45,928 nt of DNA from the NCBI GenBank assembly GCA_005888325.1, contig VAWU01000068.1:1-45928 (forward strand). The letters run 5' to 3'. The translations under genes and the position numbers were made by a program. Below are positions 32,642 to 42,793 of this stretch, piece after piece. This DNA is from Actinomycetota bacterium. GTDB taxonomy: Bacteria; Actinomycetota; Acidimicrobiia; Acidimicrobiales; AC-14. Under the pieces are notes generated by a model that did not search any database, was not told where the DNA came from, and worked only from the letters and a program-made list of their open reading frames with translations. Position 1 is the stretch's first letter. Each line of letters starts with the position of its first letter.

Positions 32642-33992
32642 CGCGGGCCCGCGCGTACACGTCCTCGAAGCGCGGGACGAGCCCCGTCCACGAGAACACC
32701 GAGCGTGCGTGCGCGAGGGCGTTGGTCGCGCGACGGGCGCGCTCGTCGGGTCGGTTCACCGCGTCGACGAGCGCGTCGGCGAGCGCATCCACGTCGTCGG
32801 GCGGTACCAACCACCCGTCGGGTCGGGCGGCATCGGTGTTGATCATGGTCGGGAAGCCTCCGCTCGTGGTCGCGAGGACGGGGAGGCCTGTGGCCATCGC
32901 TTCGAGCGGGGTCTGCGGATACGAGTCGTTCACCGACGGCATCACGAGCACCTCGGCCTGTGCCAGGCCGAGGGGAAGGTCGTCGTGCCCCCGCCAGCCG
33001 GTGAAGAAGACGCCCTCGTCACCGACCTCCTGCGCCACCGCGTGCGGGTGCTCCCCCTCCCACTCGCCCGCGGCTCCTCCCCACACCAACAGCGGCGCGG
33101 GCGTGTCGAAGCGCGACCGCGCCCGGGCGTAGGCGCGGATGAGGAGGGGGACACGCTTGGCGTCGGTGAAGCGCCCGACGAACAACAGCGTCGGGCCGGC
33201 TGCGAACACCTCGAGGTCGGCGTCGCAGTAGCGCACGACGGCACCGGAGGGATCGCGCCCGCGGGCATCGTCGACCAGCCATTGCCGAAGGCGCGCCCTC
33301 CGTTCGCGCCGCGGGACCTCTCGCGGGGTGAAGCGCTCGATGTCGACGCCGTTGGGGATCGGCGTGACCCGATCGGGATCGACGTCGAGCAGGCGGGCCG
33401 CGGTCTCGGTGTCCTCCGGGTTGACCGCCACGAGGTGGTCGCAACGCGCCGCGATCGCCCGGAGGCGCTCCGACCAGAACCTCCCGTGCGGCCACCGATC
33501 GGGCGCGCGCTCGACCGCCTCGAGGAACTTCAGCTCGGTGCCGTGGAGGTGGGCCACGATCGTCGCGTCGGGCCAGCGGCGGACCACCGCTTCGTGCTGG
33601 GGGGTCAGGTGGTGGAGGTGGAACAGGGTGGCGTGGTCACCTCCGGCCGCGACGAGCGGGTCGTCCCAGAGCGCGGCCAGGGGCTGCGCATCCGATGGCG
33701 GCACCCGCGCGAGCACGGGGTCGGGGGCGCCGGGCCGGTCCTCGAACGACGGGTGCATGGGCACGTGTGGATCGGAGTAGTCGAGCGCGTGCACGCCGTC
33801 GAGGCCGGCGAAGAAGGTGCCGGCATGGGTCTCGTCGCCGTCGCGCCCGAGCGACCCCGTGACGAGCGAGACCGTCCAGCCCGCATCGCCCAGGCACGGG
33901 GCCAGATAGCGCGCCACCTGGGCCGAGCCGCCGCGGGGGAAGAACAGCAGCCCCATGACGACGCGGCCCTTCGTGACCCGCGCAGCCCTCAC
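32616..33992 (-). CDS. GT4-like glycosyltransferase, 458 aa
   Basis: GT-B-fold glycosyltransferase. The N-terminal acceptor domain begins VVMGLLFFPRGGSAQVARYL. The C-terminal donor domain has the usual TLLFVGRFTDAKRVPLLIRAY, then VLVMPSVNDSYPQTPLEAMATGLPV and a conserved Gly-rich GGFPTMI. The GT4 acidic motif is present as D-SYPQTPL-E. GTG 33992 overlaps the ribF stop as GTGA; an internal ATG at 33956 (MGLLFF) is an alternative that would drop 12 residues. No signal peptide; probably a cytoplasmic or membrane-peripheral enzyme. The sugar and acceptor cannot be inferred. Confidence 0.87.
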   Translation of the reverse strand: MRAARVTKGRVVMGLLFFPRGGSAQVARYLAPCLGDAGWTVSLVTGSLGRDGDETHAGTFFAGLDGVHALDYSDPHVPMHPSFEDRPGAPDPVLARVPPSDAQPLAALWDDPLVAAGGDHATLFHLHHLTPQHEAVVRRWPDATIVAHLHGTELKFLEAVERAPDRWPHGRFWSERLRAIAARCDHLVAVNPEDTETAARLLDVDPDRVTPIPNGVDIERFTPREVPRRERRARLRQWLVDDARGRDPSGAVVRYCDADLEVFAAGPTLLFVGRFTDAKRVPLLIRAYARARSRFDTPAPLLVWGGAAGEWEGEHPHAVAQEVGDEGVFFTGWRGHDDLPLGLAQAEVLVMPSVNDSYPQTPLEAMATGLPVLATTSGGFPTMINTDAARPDGWLVPPDDVDALADALVDAVNRPDERARRATNALAHARSVFSWTGLVPRFEDVYARARVRSAARAR

Positions 33993-34930
33993 CTCGCCAG
34001 TGCCTGGCGCGCCGCGGCCACGTCGCGGCCCATCTGGTCGACGAGCGCCTCGACCGACTCGAAGCGCTCCTCGCCCCGCAGCCGGCGGACGAAGCGGACG
34101 CGAGCCCGTTCGCCGTACAGGAGGTCGTCGAAGTCGAGCAGGTGGGCTTCGAGCAGCGAGGCCTCGGCGTCCGCGTAGAACGTGGGGCGGCGTCCGAGCG
34201 AGATGGCGGTCGCGTGGACCGCGCCCGACGGCCTCTCGTACCAGCCCGCGTAGATGCCGTCGGCCGGCAGCAGGATCTCGGCGGGCACGGCGACGTTGGC
34301 GGTGGGGAAGCCGAGCTCGCGGCCGCGGCCGTCGCCGCGCTCGACGACACCGCGCACCTCGTGCGGGCGGCCGAGCAGATCGGCCGCGGCCTCCACTTCG
34401 CCCGCGGCCAGCAGCTTGCGGATGGCAGTCGACGAGACGGGCCCGACGAGGCCGGCCCCCTCGACCAACCCGAACGGCACCACGTCGAAGCCGTGCCGGG
34501 GACCGAGCCGCTGCAACAGGGCCACGTCGCCTCCGCGGCCGCGGCCGAAGTGGAAGTCCTCGCCGACCGCGACGGCGCGCGCGGCCAGGCAGTCGACGAG
34601 CACCTCGGTGACGAACTCCTCGGCGGGCTCGGCCGCGCGCGCCTCGTCGAAGTGGATCACGACGCAATAGTCGACGCCGCTCGCCGCGAGCAGCTCGATC
34701 CGCTGGTCGAGGTCGGTGAGCAGCTGCGGCGCGGAGCTCGGCCGAACGATCATCGCCGGATGACGGTCGAACGTGGCGACCGCGGTGGCGCAACCGCGTG
34801 TCGCGGCCAGCTCGCGCACGCGCCCGATGAGCGCCTGGTGACCGCGGTGCACACCGTCGTAGAACCCGATGGTGACGACCGTGCCGCGGTCGAGCGCCGG
34901 GCACGCGCGCAGGTCGGTGATCACCTCCAT
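33989..34930 (-). CDS. ribF: Bifunctional riboflavin kinase/FAD synthetase, 313 aa
   Basis: Makes FMN and then FAD. The N-terminal nucleotidyltransferase shows GFYDGVHRGH (22-31; Tyr replaces the usual Phe), FDRHP, DFHFGRGRGGD and SSTAIR (166-171). The C-terminal kinase domain shows GRELGFPTANV (about 203-213), ADGIYAGWY, LLDFDDLLYGERARVRF and RLRGEERF. Both halves look complete. Start ATG 34930 is 12 nt from the truB stop on the same strand. The truB-ribF order is common in bacteria. Confidence 0.95.
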   Translation of the reverse strand: MEVITDLRACPALDRGTVVTIGFYDGVHRGHQALIGRVRELAATRGCATAVATFDRHPAMIVRPSSAPQLLTDLDQRIELLAASGVDYCVVIHFDEARAAEPAEEFVTEVLVDCLAARAVAVGEDFHFGRGRGGDVALLQRLGPRHGFDVVPFGLVEGAGLVGPVSSTAIRKLLAAGEVEAAADLLGRPHEVRGVVERGDGRGRELGFPTANVAVPAEILLPADGIYAGWYERPSGAVHATAISLGRRPTFYADAEASLLEAHLLDFDDLLYGERARVRFVRRLRGEERFESVEALVDQMGRDVAAARQALAR

Positions 34931-34942
34931 CGGCGATGGAGG

Positions 34943-35932
34943 CTACCGGTCAACTGCGTCCCCGCTCCCGGCCGCTGTGGCCGTGTCCCCGCTCCCGGCC
35001 GCCCCCTCGTTCTCTGAACGATCGGGGTCCCTCTGGCTCCGTGGATCGTTCAGAGAATCGGAGGATGAGGGCGCGAGCACGACCGCGGGCTTGGCCCGGT
35101 CCGCGTCGTAGCGCTCGTAGACGGCGAGAAGCGCGCCGCGCTCGTCGAGCACGGCCCACGGGCCGTCGCCGGCCGCGCCGAGCGCCTCGAGCCCGAGCAC
35201 CCGACCGTGGGCGACGACGGCCGCCAAGCCGGCGTCGACGATGCAGCGCTCCAGATGGGAGACGACCGCGGCGGGCGCCAGCACCGAGTCGGGGCCGATC
35301 GCGTCGAGCGGCTGCGCACGGTCGAGCCCGAAGGCGCCGATCGCGGTGCGCCGGAGGTGCCGGAGGTGCGCGCCGCCGCCGAGCGCCCGGCCCACGTCCG
35401 CGGCCAACACACGCACATAGGTGCCGGACGAGCATTCGACGACGATTCGGTAGACGTTGGCGGCGGGGGTGTCGGCGACGTCGAAGCGGTCGACCCGCAC
35501 GCGCCGGGCCGGACGTTCGACGTCGACGCCCTGCCGCGCCAGCTCGTGCAGCCGCCGGCCGCCCACCTTCACCGCCGACACCATGGGTGGCACCTGATCG
35601 ATCTCGCCGACGAAGCGCGCCGCGGCCGACCGCACGTCGTCGAGGGCGACGTCGCGCATCTCGTGCTCGACGACGACGTCGCCCTCGTCGTCGAGCGTGG
35701 TCGTCTCGATCCCGAGCACCATCTCACCCTCGTACGACTTCGCCAGCTCGGCGACGAACCGCAACAGGCGAGTCACCTGACCGAGGCCGACCAGCAGCAC
35801 GCCGGTCGCGCCGGGGTCGAGCGTGCCCGCGTGCCCCACCCGCTTCTGGCCGAAGACGCGCCGGCAGCGAGCGACGACGTCGTGCGACGTCCACCCCGCA
35901 GGCTTGTCGACGACCACCAGCCCGTCGATCAC
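34943..35932 (-). CDS. truB: tRNA pseudouridine(55) synthase TruB with an acquired C-terminal tail, 329 aa
   Basis: Modifies U55 in the T-loop of tRNAs. GLVVVDKPAGWTSHD starts the catalytic domain, catalytic Asp39 lies in GTLDPGATG, and YEGEMVLGIETTT, SAVKVGGRRLHELAR and CSSGTYVRVLAADVG follow. The final roughly 45 residues (after VYERYDADRAKPAVVLAP) are low-complexity, Ser/Asp/Gly/Ala-rich and encoded by an inverted repeat and direct repeats, so they look like a late insertion rather than family sequence. Start GTG 35932. No overlap with the next gene upstream (40 nt gap to nrnA). Confidence 0.94.
   Translation of the reverse strand: MIDGLVVVDKPAGWTSHDVVARCRRVFGQKRVGHAGTLDPGATGVLLVGLGQVTRLLRFVAELAKSYEGEMVLGIETTTLDDEGDVVVEHEMRDVALDDVRSAAARFVGEIDQVPPMVSAVKVGGRRLHELARQGVDVERPARRVRVDRFDVADTPAANVYRIVVECSSGTYVRVLAADVGRALGGGAHLRHLRRTAIGAFGLDRAQPLDAIGPDSVLAPAAVVSHLERCIVDAGLAAVVAHGRVLGLEALGAAGDGPWAVLDERGALLAVYERYDADRAKPAVVLAPSSSDSLNDPRSQRDPDRSENEGAAGSGDTATAAGSGDAVDR
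34958..35002. repeat. 18-bp direct repeat at the 3' end of truB
   Basis: GTCCCCGCTCCCGGCCGC occurs perfectly at 34958-34975 and 34985-35002, with a 27-nt period. On the coding strand it encodes AAGSGD twice in the protein tail. Confidence 0.85.
35010..35057. repeat. Perfect 14-bp inverted repeat inside truB
   Basis: The arms TTCTCTGAACGATC (35010-35023) and GATCGTTCAGAGAA (35044-35057) are exact inverted repeats around a 20-nt spacer. The element is AT-richer than its surroundings and lies in the coding sequence. I saw no second copy in this window. It may be a small palindromic repeat inserted in frame. Confidence 0.85.
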
Positions 35933-35972
35933 CCGACCCCCGCTCGAAGCTGGTCGCGGTGGAGGGTCGCGA

Positions 35973-36950
35973 TCACGCGGCCGCGAGCGCGGCTTTGATC
36001 TCGGTCATCAGCTCGGAGGCGGGCCGGTCGGACGTGAAGCCGGCCGCGGCCCGATGTCCGCCACCGCCGAAGGCGCTCGCGATCGCACTCACGTCGACGT
36101 CGGTCGTCGAGCGCAGCGACACGCGCGTGCCGTCGGACATCTCCTTGAGCACGCACGCGACGTCGGCCTCGTCGGTGCGGCGGACCAGGTCGATGAGGCC
36201 CTCGGTCTCATCGAGCCCGACGCCGAAGCGGTCGAGATCGGCCTGGGTGACCCACGTGACGACCAGGCGGAGCTCGCGATCGAGCTCGGCCCGATCGAGG
36301 GCGACGCCCACCAACTGCAGGTAGGCGAACCGGTGCAGCTCGAACAGCTGGCGCGACATCGACGCGATGGGCAGGTCGAATGTGCTCAGCTCGGCCGCCA
36401 GCTCGAAGACCTCCGGGGTCGTGTTGGAGTACTGGAAGCGCCCGGTGTCGGTGACCAGGCCGGTGTAGATGCAGATGGCCGCATCGCGGTTGAGCGCCCA
36501 GCCGAGTCGCCGCGCCAGCCGGCGCACGACGACCGCAGACGCGGCGGCGGCGGGGTCCACCAGGTTGATCGAGCCGTAGCGGTCGTTGGTGACGTGATGG
36601 TCGACGACGATGAGCGCGCCTGCGGCGCGCGCCGGCGCCGCCAGCTCGCCCAGCCGGCCGAGCGAACCGCAGTCGAACGTGACCATCAGGTCGGGCTCCG
36701 CCGGGAAGTCGGCCGGCTTGGTCGTGAGGTCGAGACCCGGCAGGTAGGCGTAGTGCGGCGCCACCGTGAACGGCGCGGGCCAGGACGCGACCGAGCGCTT
36801 GCCGGCCGCGAGGCACAGGTGGTGGAGCGCGAGCATCGAGCCCAGCGCGTCGCCGTCGGGTGACACATGGCACGCGAGGGCGATGGAGGCGCAGGCCTCG
36901 ATCGCCGACGCCGCGGCATCGACGTCGGAGCTCATGACGTCAGAGCCCAT
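35973..36950 (-). CDS. nrnA: DHH-family bifunctional oligoribonuclease/PAP phosphatase NrnA type, 325 aa
   Basis: Degrades nano-RNAs and dephosphorylates 3'-phosphoadenosine 5'-phosphate. DHH motifs: HVSPDGDALGS (about 28-38), TFDCGSLGRLG, VVDHHVTN with the signature DHH, and the DHHA1 domain ending FGGGGHRAAAGFTSDRPA. ATG 36950 has GAGG just upstream, overlapping the rbfA stop region; a second ATG at 36935 is possible. The order rbfA-nrnA-truB is the classical one downstream of infB. Confidence 0.93.
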   Translation of the reverse strand: MGSDVMSSDVDAAASAIEACASIALACHVSPDGDALGSMLALHHLCLAAGKRSVASWPAPFTVAPHYAYLPGLDLTTKPADFPAEPDLMVTFDCGSLGRLGELAAPARAAGALIVVDHHVTNDRYGSINLVDPAAAASAVVVRRLARRLGWALNRDAAICIYTGLVTDTGRFQYSNTTPEVFELAAELSTFDLPIASMSRQLFELHRFAYLQLVGVALDRAELDRELRLVVTWVTQADLDRFGVGLDETEGLIDLVRRTDEADVACVLKEMSDGTRVSLRSTTDVDVSAIASAFGGGGHRAAAGFTSDRPASELMTEIKAALAAA

Positions 36951-36955
36951 CGACC

Positions 36956-37333
36956 TCAGAGCTCACGGTCGCTGCCATCTTCCTGCGTCCCATCCCTACC
37001 AGTGTCCTGCAGTTCGCGCAGTATGTCTTCGACCCGGCGACCCGTCGTTATCGCAGGGTCGGGACGGAACGCCAACTCCGGCGTGCGCTTCATCCGCACC
37101 TGGCGCCCGATGGCGGCCTGGAGGCGCACGCGGTGCTCGGCCAGCACCTCGTCGACGCTCTCGGTCAACGACGTGAACCACACCACGGCCCGTCGCAGGT
37201 CGGGCTCGACGTCGACACCCGTCACTGTGACCAGCTCGAGCCGCTCGTCGTCGATCCGCTCGAGCTCCTCGGCCACGACCTCGCGCACGAGCTCGTTCAC
37301 CCGCGCCGTCCGGGGATAGCGGCGGTCAGGCAT
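36956..37333 (-). CDS. rbfA: 30S ribosome-binding factor RbfA, 125 aa
   Basis: Late 30S assembly factor binding helix 1 of 16S rRNA. A single KH-like domain: RTARVNELVREVVAEELERI (about 8-27), then VTVTGVDVEPDLRRAVVWFT and KRTPELAFRPDPAI. The acidic C-terminal tail (DGTQEDGSDREL) is variable. Start ATG 37333 overlaps the DUF503 stop by 8 nt. It precedes nrnA by 5 nt. Confidence 0.94.
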   Translation of the reverse strand: MPDRRYPRTARVNELVREVVAEELERIDDERLELVTVTGVDVEPDLRRAVVWFTSLTESVDEVLAEHRVRLQAAIGRQVRMKRTPELAFRPDPAITTGRRVEDILRELQDTGRDGTQEDGSDREL

Positions 37334-37607
37334 GCTCGGTCGTGGTCGCGAGCACGTCGATCTCGGGGAACGACCACACGAACCGCTCCACCTTGTCGAG
37401 CACGACCGCCACGTGCCCCGCGCTCTCCCCGACGACCGCGAAGCCGAGCGATGCGCGCTGCCACTTCCCCTGGTGGTCCACCTCGGCGGCCGCCACCTGG
37501 AACCGGCGCCGGGCGCCCTCGAGGATCGGCTTGATGACGGCCCGCTTCTCCTTGAGGGAATGACTCGTCGGGATGTGCAGCTCGATCTGCAGCGTGGCTA
37601 CGTGCAC
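37326..37607 (-). CDS. DUF503 protein (YlxP-like), 93 aa
   Basis: Small protein of the YlxP/DUF503 family, typically encoded between infB and rbfA. It opens VHVATLQIELHIPTSHSLKEKR and continues ARRRFQVAAAEVDHQGKWQRA, then ends LDKVERFVWSFPEIDVL. The GTG at 37607 is preceded by GAGGT at suitable distance. Its biochemical function is unclear; ribosome association has been suggested for relatives. The gene is 22 nt downstream of infB on the same strand. Confidence 0.9.
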   Translation of the reverse strand: MHVATLQIELHIPTSHSLKEKRAVIKPILEGARRRFQVAAAEVDHQGKWQRASLGFAVVGESAGHVAVVLDKVERFVWSFPEIDVLATTTEHA

Positions 37608-37629
37608 ATGACCTCACGTGCGCGGAATC

Positions 37630-40461
<2,832 letters not shown>

Positions 40462-40560
40462 AGTGCTGCCTCAGTCCTTTCGATGCTCTTCGAATCGTCT
40501 GCTCTACATGCGCATCATCCGTGCTCGGAGTTGTGGTCGACCCGATGCCGTCTCAGTTTG

Positions 40561-40621
40561 TGCCGTCCTACTGCGTGCCGTCCTAACTGCGTGCTGTCGT
40601 ACTACGTGCCGTTCCGCCGGG
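40561..40621. repeat. Degenerate tandem repeat of about 15-16 nt between ylxR and infB
   Basis: Units TGCCGTCCTACTGCG (40561), TGCCGTCCTAACTGCG (40576), TGCTGTCGTACTACG (40592) and a partial TGCCGTTCC (40607) run head to tail. The series spans the ylxR stop codon (40602-40604) and fills much of the 140-nt intergenic gap. On the minus strand each complete unit carries a TAG. Confidence 0.7.
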
Positions 40622-40886
40622 TGCTCATCCTCGCACGATTCACCAGCGTGGCACGAAGCGACGCCAGCGCCTCGGACCCCACGGTCGTGCGGAGCGCCCG
40701 CTCGAACCCGTGGCGGCGGACCGCCGTATCGAAGCAGGCGAGCGACCCGCGGCACAGCCATGCGCCCCGACCGGGCAGCGTCCGCCCGAAGGCAAGGCCA
40801 CCATCGGGCAGGGCGACCACCCGATCGAGCTCGTCGGCCGGCCCGACCCGCCGGCATCCGGTGCAGGTCCGCTGCGGTTGTCCTAT
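40602..40886 (-). CDS. YlxR (DUF448) RNA-binding protein; only an ATA start is available, 94 aa
   Basis: A conserved small protein nearly always encoded between nusA and infB. Visible motifs: QPQRTCTGCRR (zinc-like CxxC), then the P-D-G turn VVALPDGG and LPGRGAWLCRGSLACFDTA, the YlxR signature with its RNA-binding surface. In this frame an in-frame stop TGA lies 12 nt before the ATA at 40886-40884, and there is no ATG, GTG or TTG before the CxxC motif. GAGGGG sits at good Shine-Dalgarno spacing from the ATA, which overlaps the nusA stop as ATAG. The first ordinary start, GTG at 40820, would remove the CxxC motif. Either an AUA start or an indel explains this. Confidence 0.72.
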   Translation of the reverse strand: MGQPQRTCTGCRRVGPADELDRVVALPDGGLAFGRTLPGRGAWLCRGSLACFDTAVRRHGFERALRTTVGSEALASLRATLVNRARMSTRRNGT

Positions 40887-42160
40887 GCCGTCCCCTCACT
40901 GTCTGTTGCGGGGACCTCGGTCGGGGTGACGTCGGCCTCGGGCGCTTCGGGCTCGGCCGCCTCGGGCGGCTTGGCCTCGTCGGCCTCGTCGCCGTGCGGC
41001 TCGGCCTCGTTGACCCCGTCGCCGTGCGGCTCTGTTGGCTCGTCGCCGTGCGGCTCTGTTGGCTCGTCGCCGTGCGACCATGCCTCGGCGGTGAGGCCCT
41101 CGCCGCCCTCCGCGGGCTTCCACACCATCTCTCCCGCCTCGTTCTCGACCCACTCGCCCTCGGCCCAGTCCTGGTTGGCGTAGGCCTCCTCCTCGGCCAG
41201 CTGCGTCTCGCTCTTGATGTCCACGCGCCAGCCGGTGAGGCGGGCGGCGAGGCGGGCGTTCTGCCCTTCCTTCCCGATGGCGAGCGACAGCTGGTAGTCG
41301 GGGACGATCACCTCGGCGGTGCCGGTGCCCTCGTCGATGCGCACCTCCTTCACCCGGGCGGGCGACAGCGCCTTCATCACGAACTCACTCGGCTCCTCGG
41401 AGAACGGCACGATGTCGACCTTCTCGCCGCGCAGCTCGTTCACGACCATGCGCACGCGGGCGCCGCGGGCACCGACGCACGCGCCGACGGGGTCGACGTT
41501 GCTGTCGTTGGACCACACCGCGATCTTGGTGCGGTGACCGGGCTCACGCGCCACGGCCTTGAGCTCGACGATGCCGTCGCTGATCTCGGGCACCTCGAGC
41601 TCGAACAGCCGCTTGATCAGGCCCGGGTGGGTGCGCGAGACGACGATCTGCGGACCCTTCGTCGTGCGCCGCACCTCGACGATGTAGGCCTTGAGGCGGG
41701 CGTTGTGCTCGTAGCGCTCGTACGGCACCTGCTCGGCCTGCGGCAGCAGGCACTCGACGTTGCCCAGGCTGAGCAGGGTGTACCTCTGGTCGGACTGCTG
41801 GATCGTGCCCGATACGATGTCGCCCTCGCGACCCGCGTACTCCTCGTACTTCATCTCTCGCTCGGCCTCGCGGATGCGCTGCAGGATCACCTGCTTCGCC
41901 GTCTGCGCGGCGATGCGGCCGAAGTCGTCGGGCGTGTCCTCCCACTCGCGGGTGACGTTGCCGTCCTCGTCGAGCTCCTGGGCGTAGACGTGCATCTCGC
42001 CGGAGTCGGGATCGATGGTGACGAACGCCTCCTCGGCGGCGTCGGGCATGCGCTTGTAGGCCGACACGAGCGCGTTGGCGAGCGCCTCGAGCAGGGTGTC
42101 CATGGGGACGCCCTTCTCGCGCTCGATCACCTGCAGCGCTTCCATCAGCTCGAAGTTCAT
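40883..42160 (-). CDS. nusA: Transcription elongation/termination factor NusA, 425 aa
   Basis: Binds RNA polymerase and nascent RNA to control pausing, termination and antitermination. NusA N-terminal domain ([18 protein letters not shown], about 1-120), S1 domain ([14 protein letters not shown] onward, about 125-195), KH1 ([18 protein letters not shown]) and KH2 ([23 protein letters not shown], about 300-345). A long acidic, repetitive tail (about 350-425) replaces any C-terminal repeat domains. ATG 42160 overlaps the rimP stop as ATGA. Confidence 0.96.
   Translation of the reverse strand: MNFELMEALQVIEREKGVPMDTLLEALANALVSAYKRMPDAAEEAFVTIDPDSGEMHVYAQELDEDGNVTREWEDTPDDFGRIAAQTAKQVILQRIREAEREMKYEEYAGREGDIVSGTIQQSDQRYTLLSLGNVECLLPQAEQVPYERYEHNARLKAYIVEVRRTTKGPQIVVSRTHPGLIKRLFELEVPEISDGIVELKAVAREPGHRTKIAVWSNDSNVDPVGACVGARGARVRMVVNELRGEKVDIVPFSEEPSEFVMKALSPARVKEVRIDEGTGTAEVIVPDYQLSLAIGKEGQNARLAARLTGWRVDIKSETQLAEEEAYANQDWAEGEWVENEAGEMVWKPAEGGEGLTAEAWSHGDEPTEPHGDEPTEPHGDGVNEAEPHGDEADEAKPPEAAEPEAPEADVTPTEVPATDSEGTA
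41017..41076. repeat. 24-bp tandem repeat encoding the NusA acidic tail
   Basis: The 24-mer beginning CGTCGCCGTGCGGCTC occurs perfectly at 41017-41040 and 41041-41064, with a partial copy at 41065-41076. It encodes the HGDEPTEP repeat in NusA. In-frame, so copy number can change without a frameshift. Confidence 0.9.
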
Positions 42161-42630
42161 GATGCTCTCTTCTTCGTGGACCTCTTGGCCGAGCCTCCCC
42201 AGCTGAAGACCGTGTGCGCCCGTTCGATGTCGGCGTAGGGGACGGTGCGGCTCCCGACGGTGACACCGACGTCGTCCGCGGCGGTGAGCGTGCCTTCCAC
42301 CCGGCGGTCGCCCTCGGTGCCCGGTCGGGTCTTGACGGCGACGGTGGAGCCGATGTGGCGGAGGAAGTGCGCGGGCGTGCGGAGCGGGCGCTCGACGCCG
42401 GGGCTGGACACCTCGAGCGTGTAGCGACCCGGGATGGGGTCGTCGCGGTCGAGCGCCGCCGAGACGACCTCCGACGCGCTGGCCACGGTCTCGAGGTCGA
42501 TGCCCCCGCCCTCCACGCGGTCGACGGTGATGCGAAGGGTTGCGCCGGAGTGCTCGACGTCGACGACCTCGAGGCCCTGCTCGCCGAGAAGGGGCTCGAT
42601 CAATCCGCGGACGCGCTCGCCTGCCGACAT
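42157..42630 (-). CDS. rimP: Ribosome maturation factor RimP, 157 aa
   Basis: Acts in maturation of the 30S subunit. N-terminal alpha/beta domain: GLIEPLLGEQGLEVVDVEH, then LRITVDRVEGGGIDLETVASASEVV; the hallmark YTLEVSSPGVERPLRTPAHF follows; a C-terminal SH3-like domain ends VPYADIERAHTVF. ATG 42630 has GGAGG 8 nt upstream; an alternative GTG at 42639 abuts the GGAG and is less likely. First gene of the rimP-nusA-ylxR-infB operon, preceded by a possible attenuator. Confidence 0.95.
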   Translation of the reverse strand: MSAGERVRGLIEPLLGEQGLEVVDVEHSGATLRITVDRVEGGGIDLETVASASEVVSAALDRDDPIPGRYTLEVSSPGVERPLRTPAHFLRHIGSTVAVKTRPGTEGDRRVEGTLTAADDVGVTVGSRTVPYADIERAHTVFSWGGSAKRSTKKRAS

Positions 42631-42662
42631 CTCTCGCACCTCCCTTCTCGCGCTATGCCCTC

Positions 42663-42690
42663 AACAAAAAACGTGGGCAAACGCCCACGC
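42663..42690 (-). terminator. Intrinsic terminator upstream of rimP, possibly an attenuator
   Basis: On the minus strand: 7-bp perfect stem CGTGGGC/GCCCACG (42689-42683 and 42678-42672), tetraloop GTTT, followed by six T residues (42671-42666). It lies 33 nt before the rimP start and about 100 nt past the end of the upstream acetyltransferase gene. It may end that operon, or act as a regulated attenuator of the rimP operon. Confidence 0.85.
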
Positions 42691-42714
42691 TCCACCACCA
42701 CCCGTCCTCACCCG

Positions 42715-42722
42715 TTGCCCAC
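42715..42722 (-). promoter_or_regulatory. Candidate antiterminator segment in the rimP leader
   Basis: The minus-strand octamer GTGGGCAA is an exact complement of TTGCCCAC (42680-42673) in the terminator's loop and 3' arm. Pairing the two would exclude the terminator stem. Confidence 0.4.
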
Positions 42723-42745
42723 CAGTCGAACGGAACAGCCGGCAG

Positions 42746-42751
42746 AGTATA
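42746..42751 (-). promoter_or_regulatory. Candidate -10 of the rimP operon (TATACT)
   Basis: TATACT is close to the sigma-70 consensus and stands out in this GC-rich gap. No good -35 is visible. Transcription from about 42739 would give a leader of around 109 nt containing both the antiterminator and terminator sequences. Confidence 0.35.
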
Positions 42752-42793
42752 GCGGCTCAGGTGCGGCTACGGCGGGCCGCGGCGCGTCCTGTG

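Noticed and set aside
40504-40899. A minus-strand open frame with a normal GTG start covering ylxR
   Set aside because: It is in the wrong frame: it lacks the YlxR motifs, which lie in the frame ending at 40602.
41017-41076. Short perfect repeats that could suggest a CRISPR array
   Set aside because: They are a head-to-tail repeat with no unique spacers, entirely in frame within nusA.
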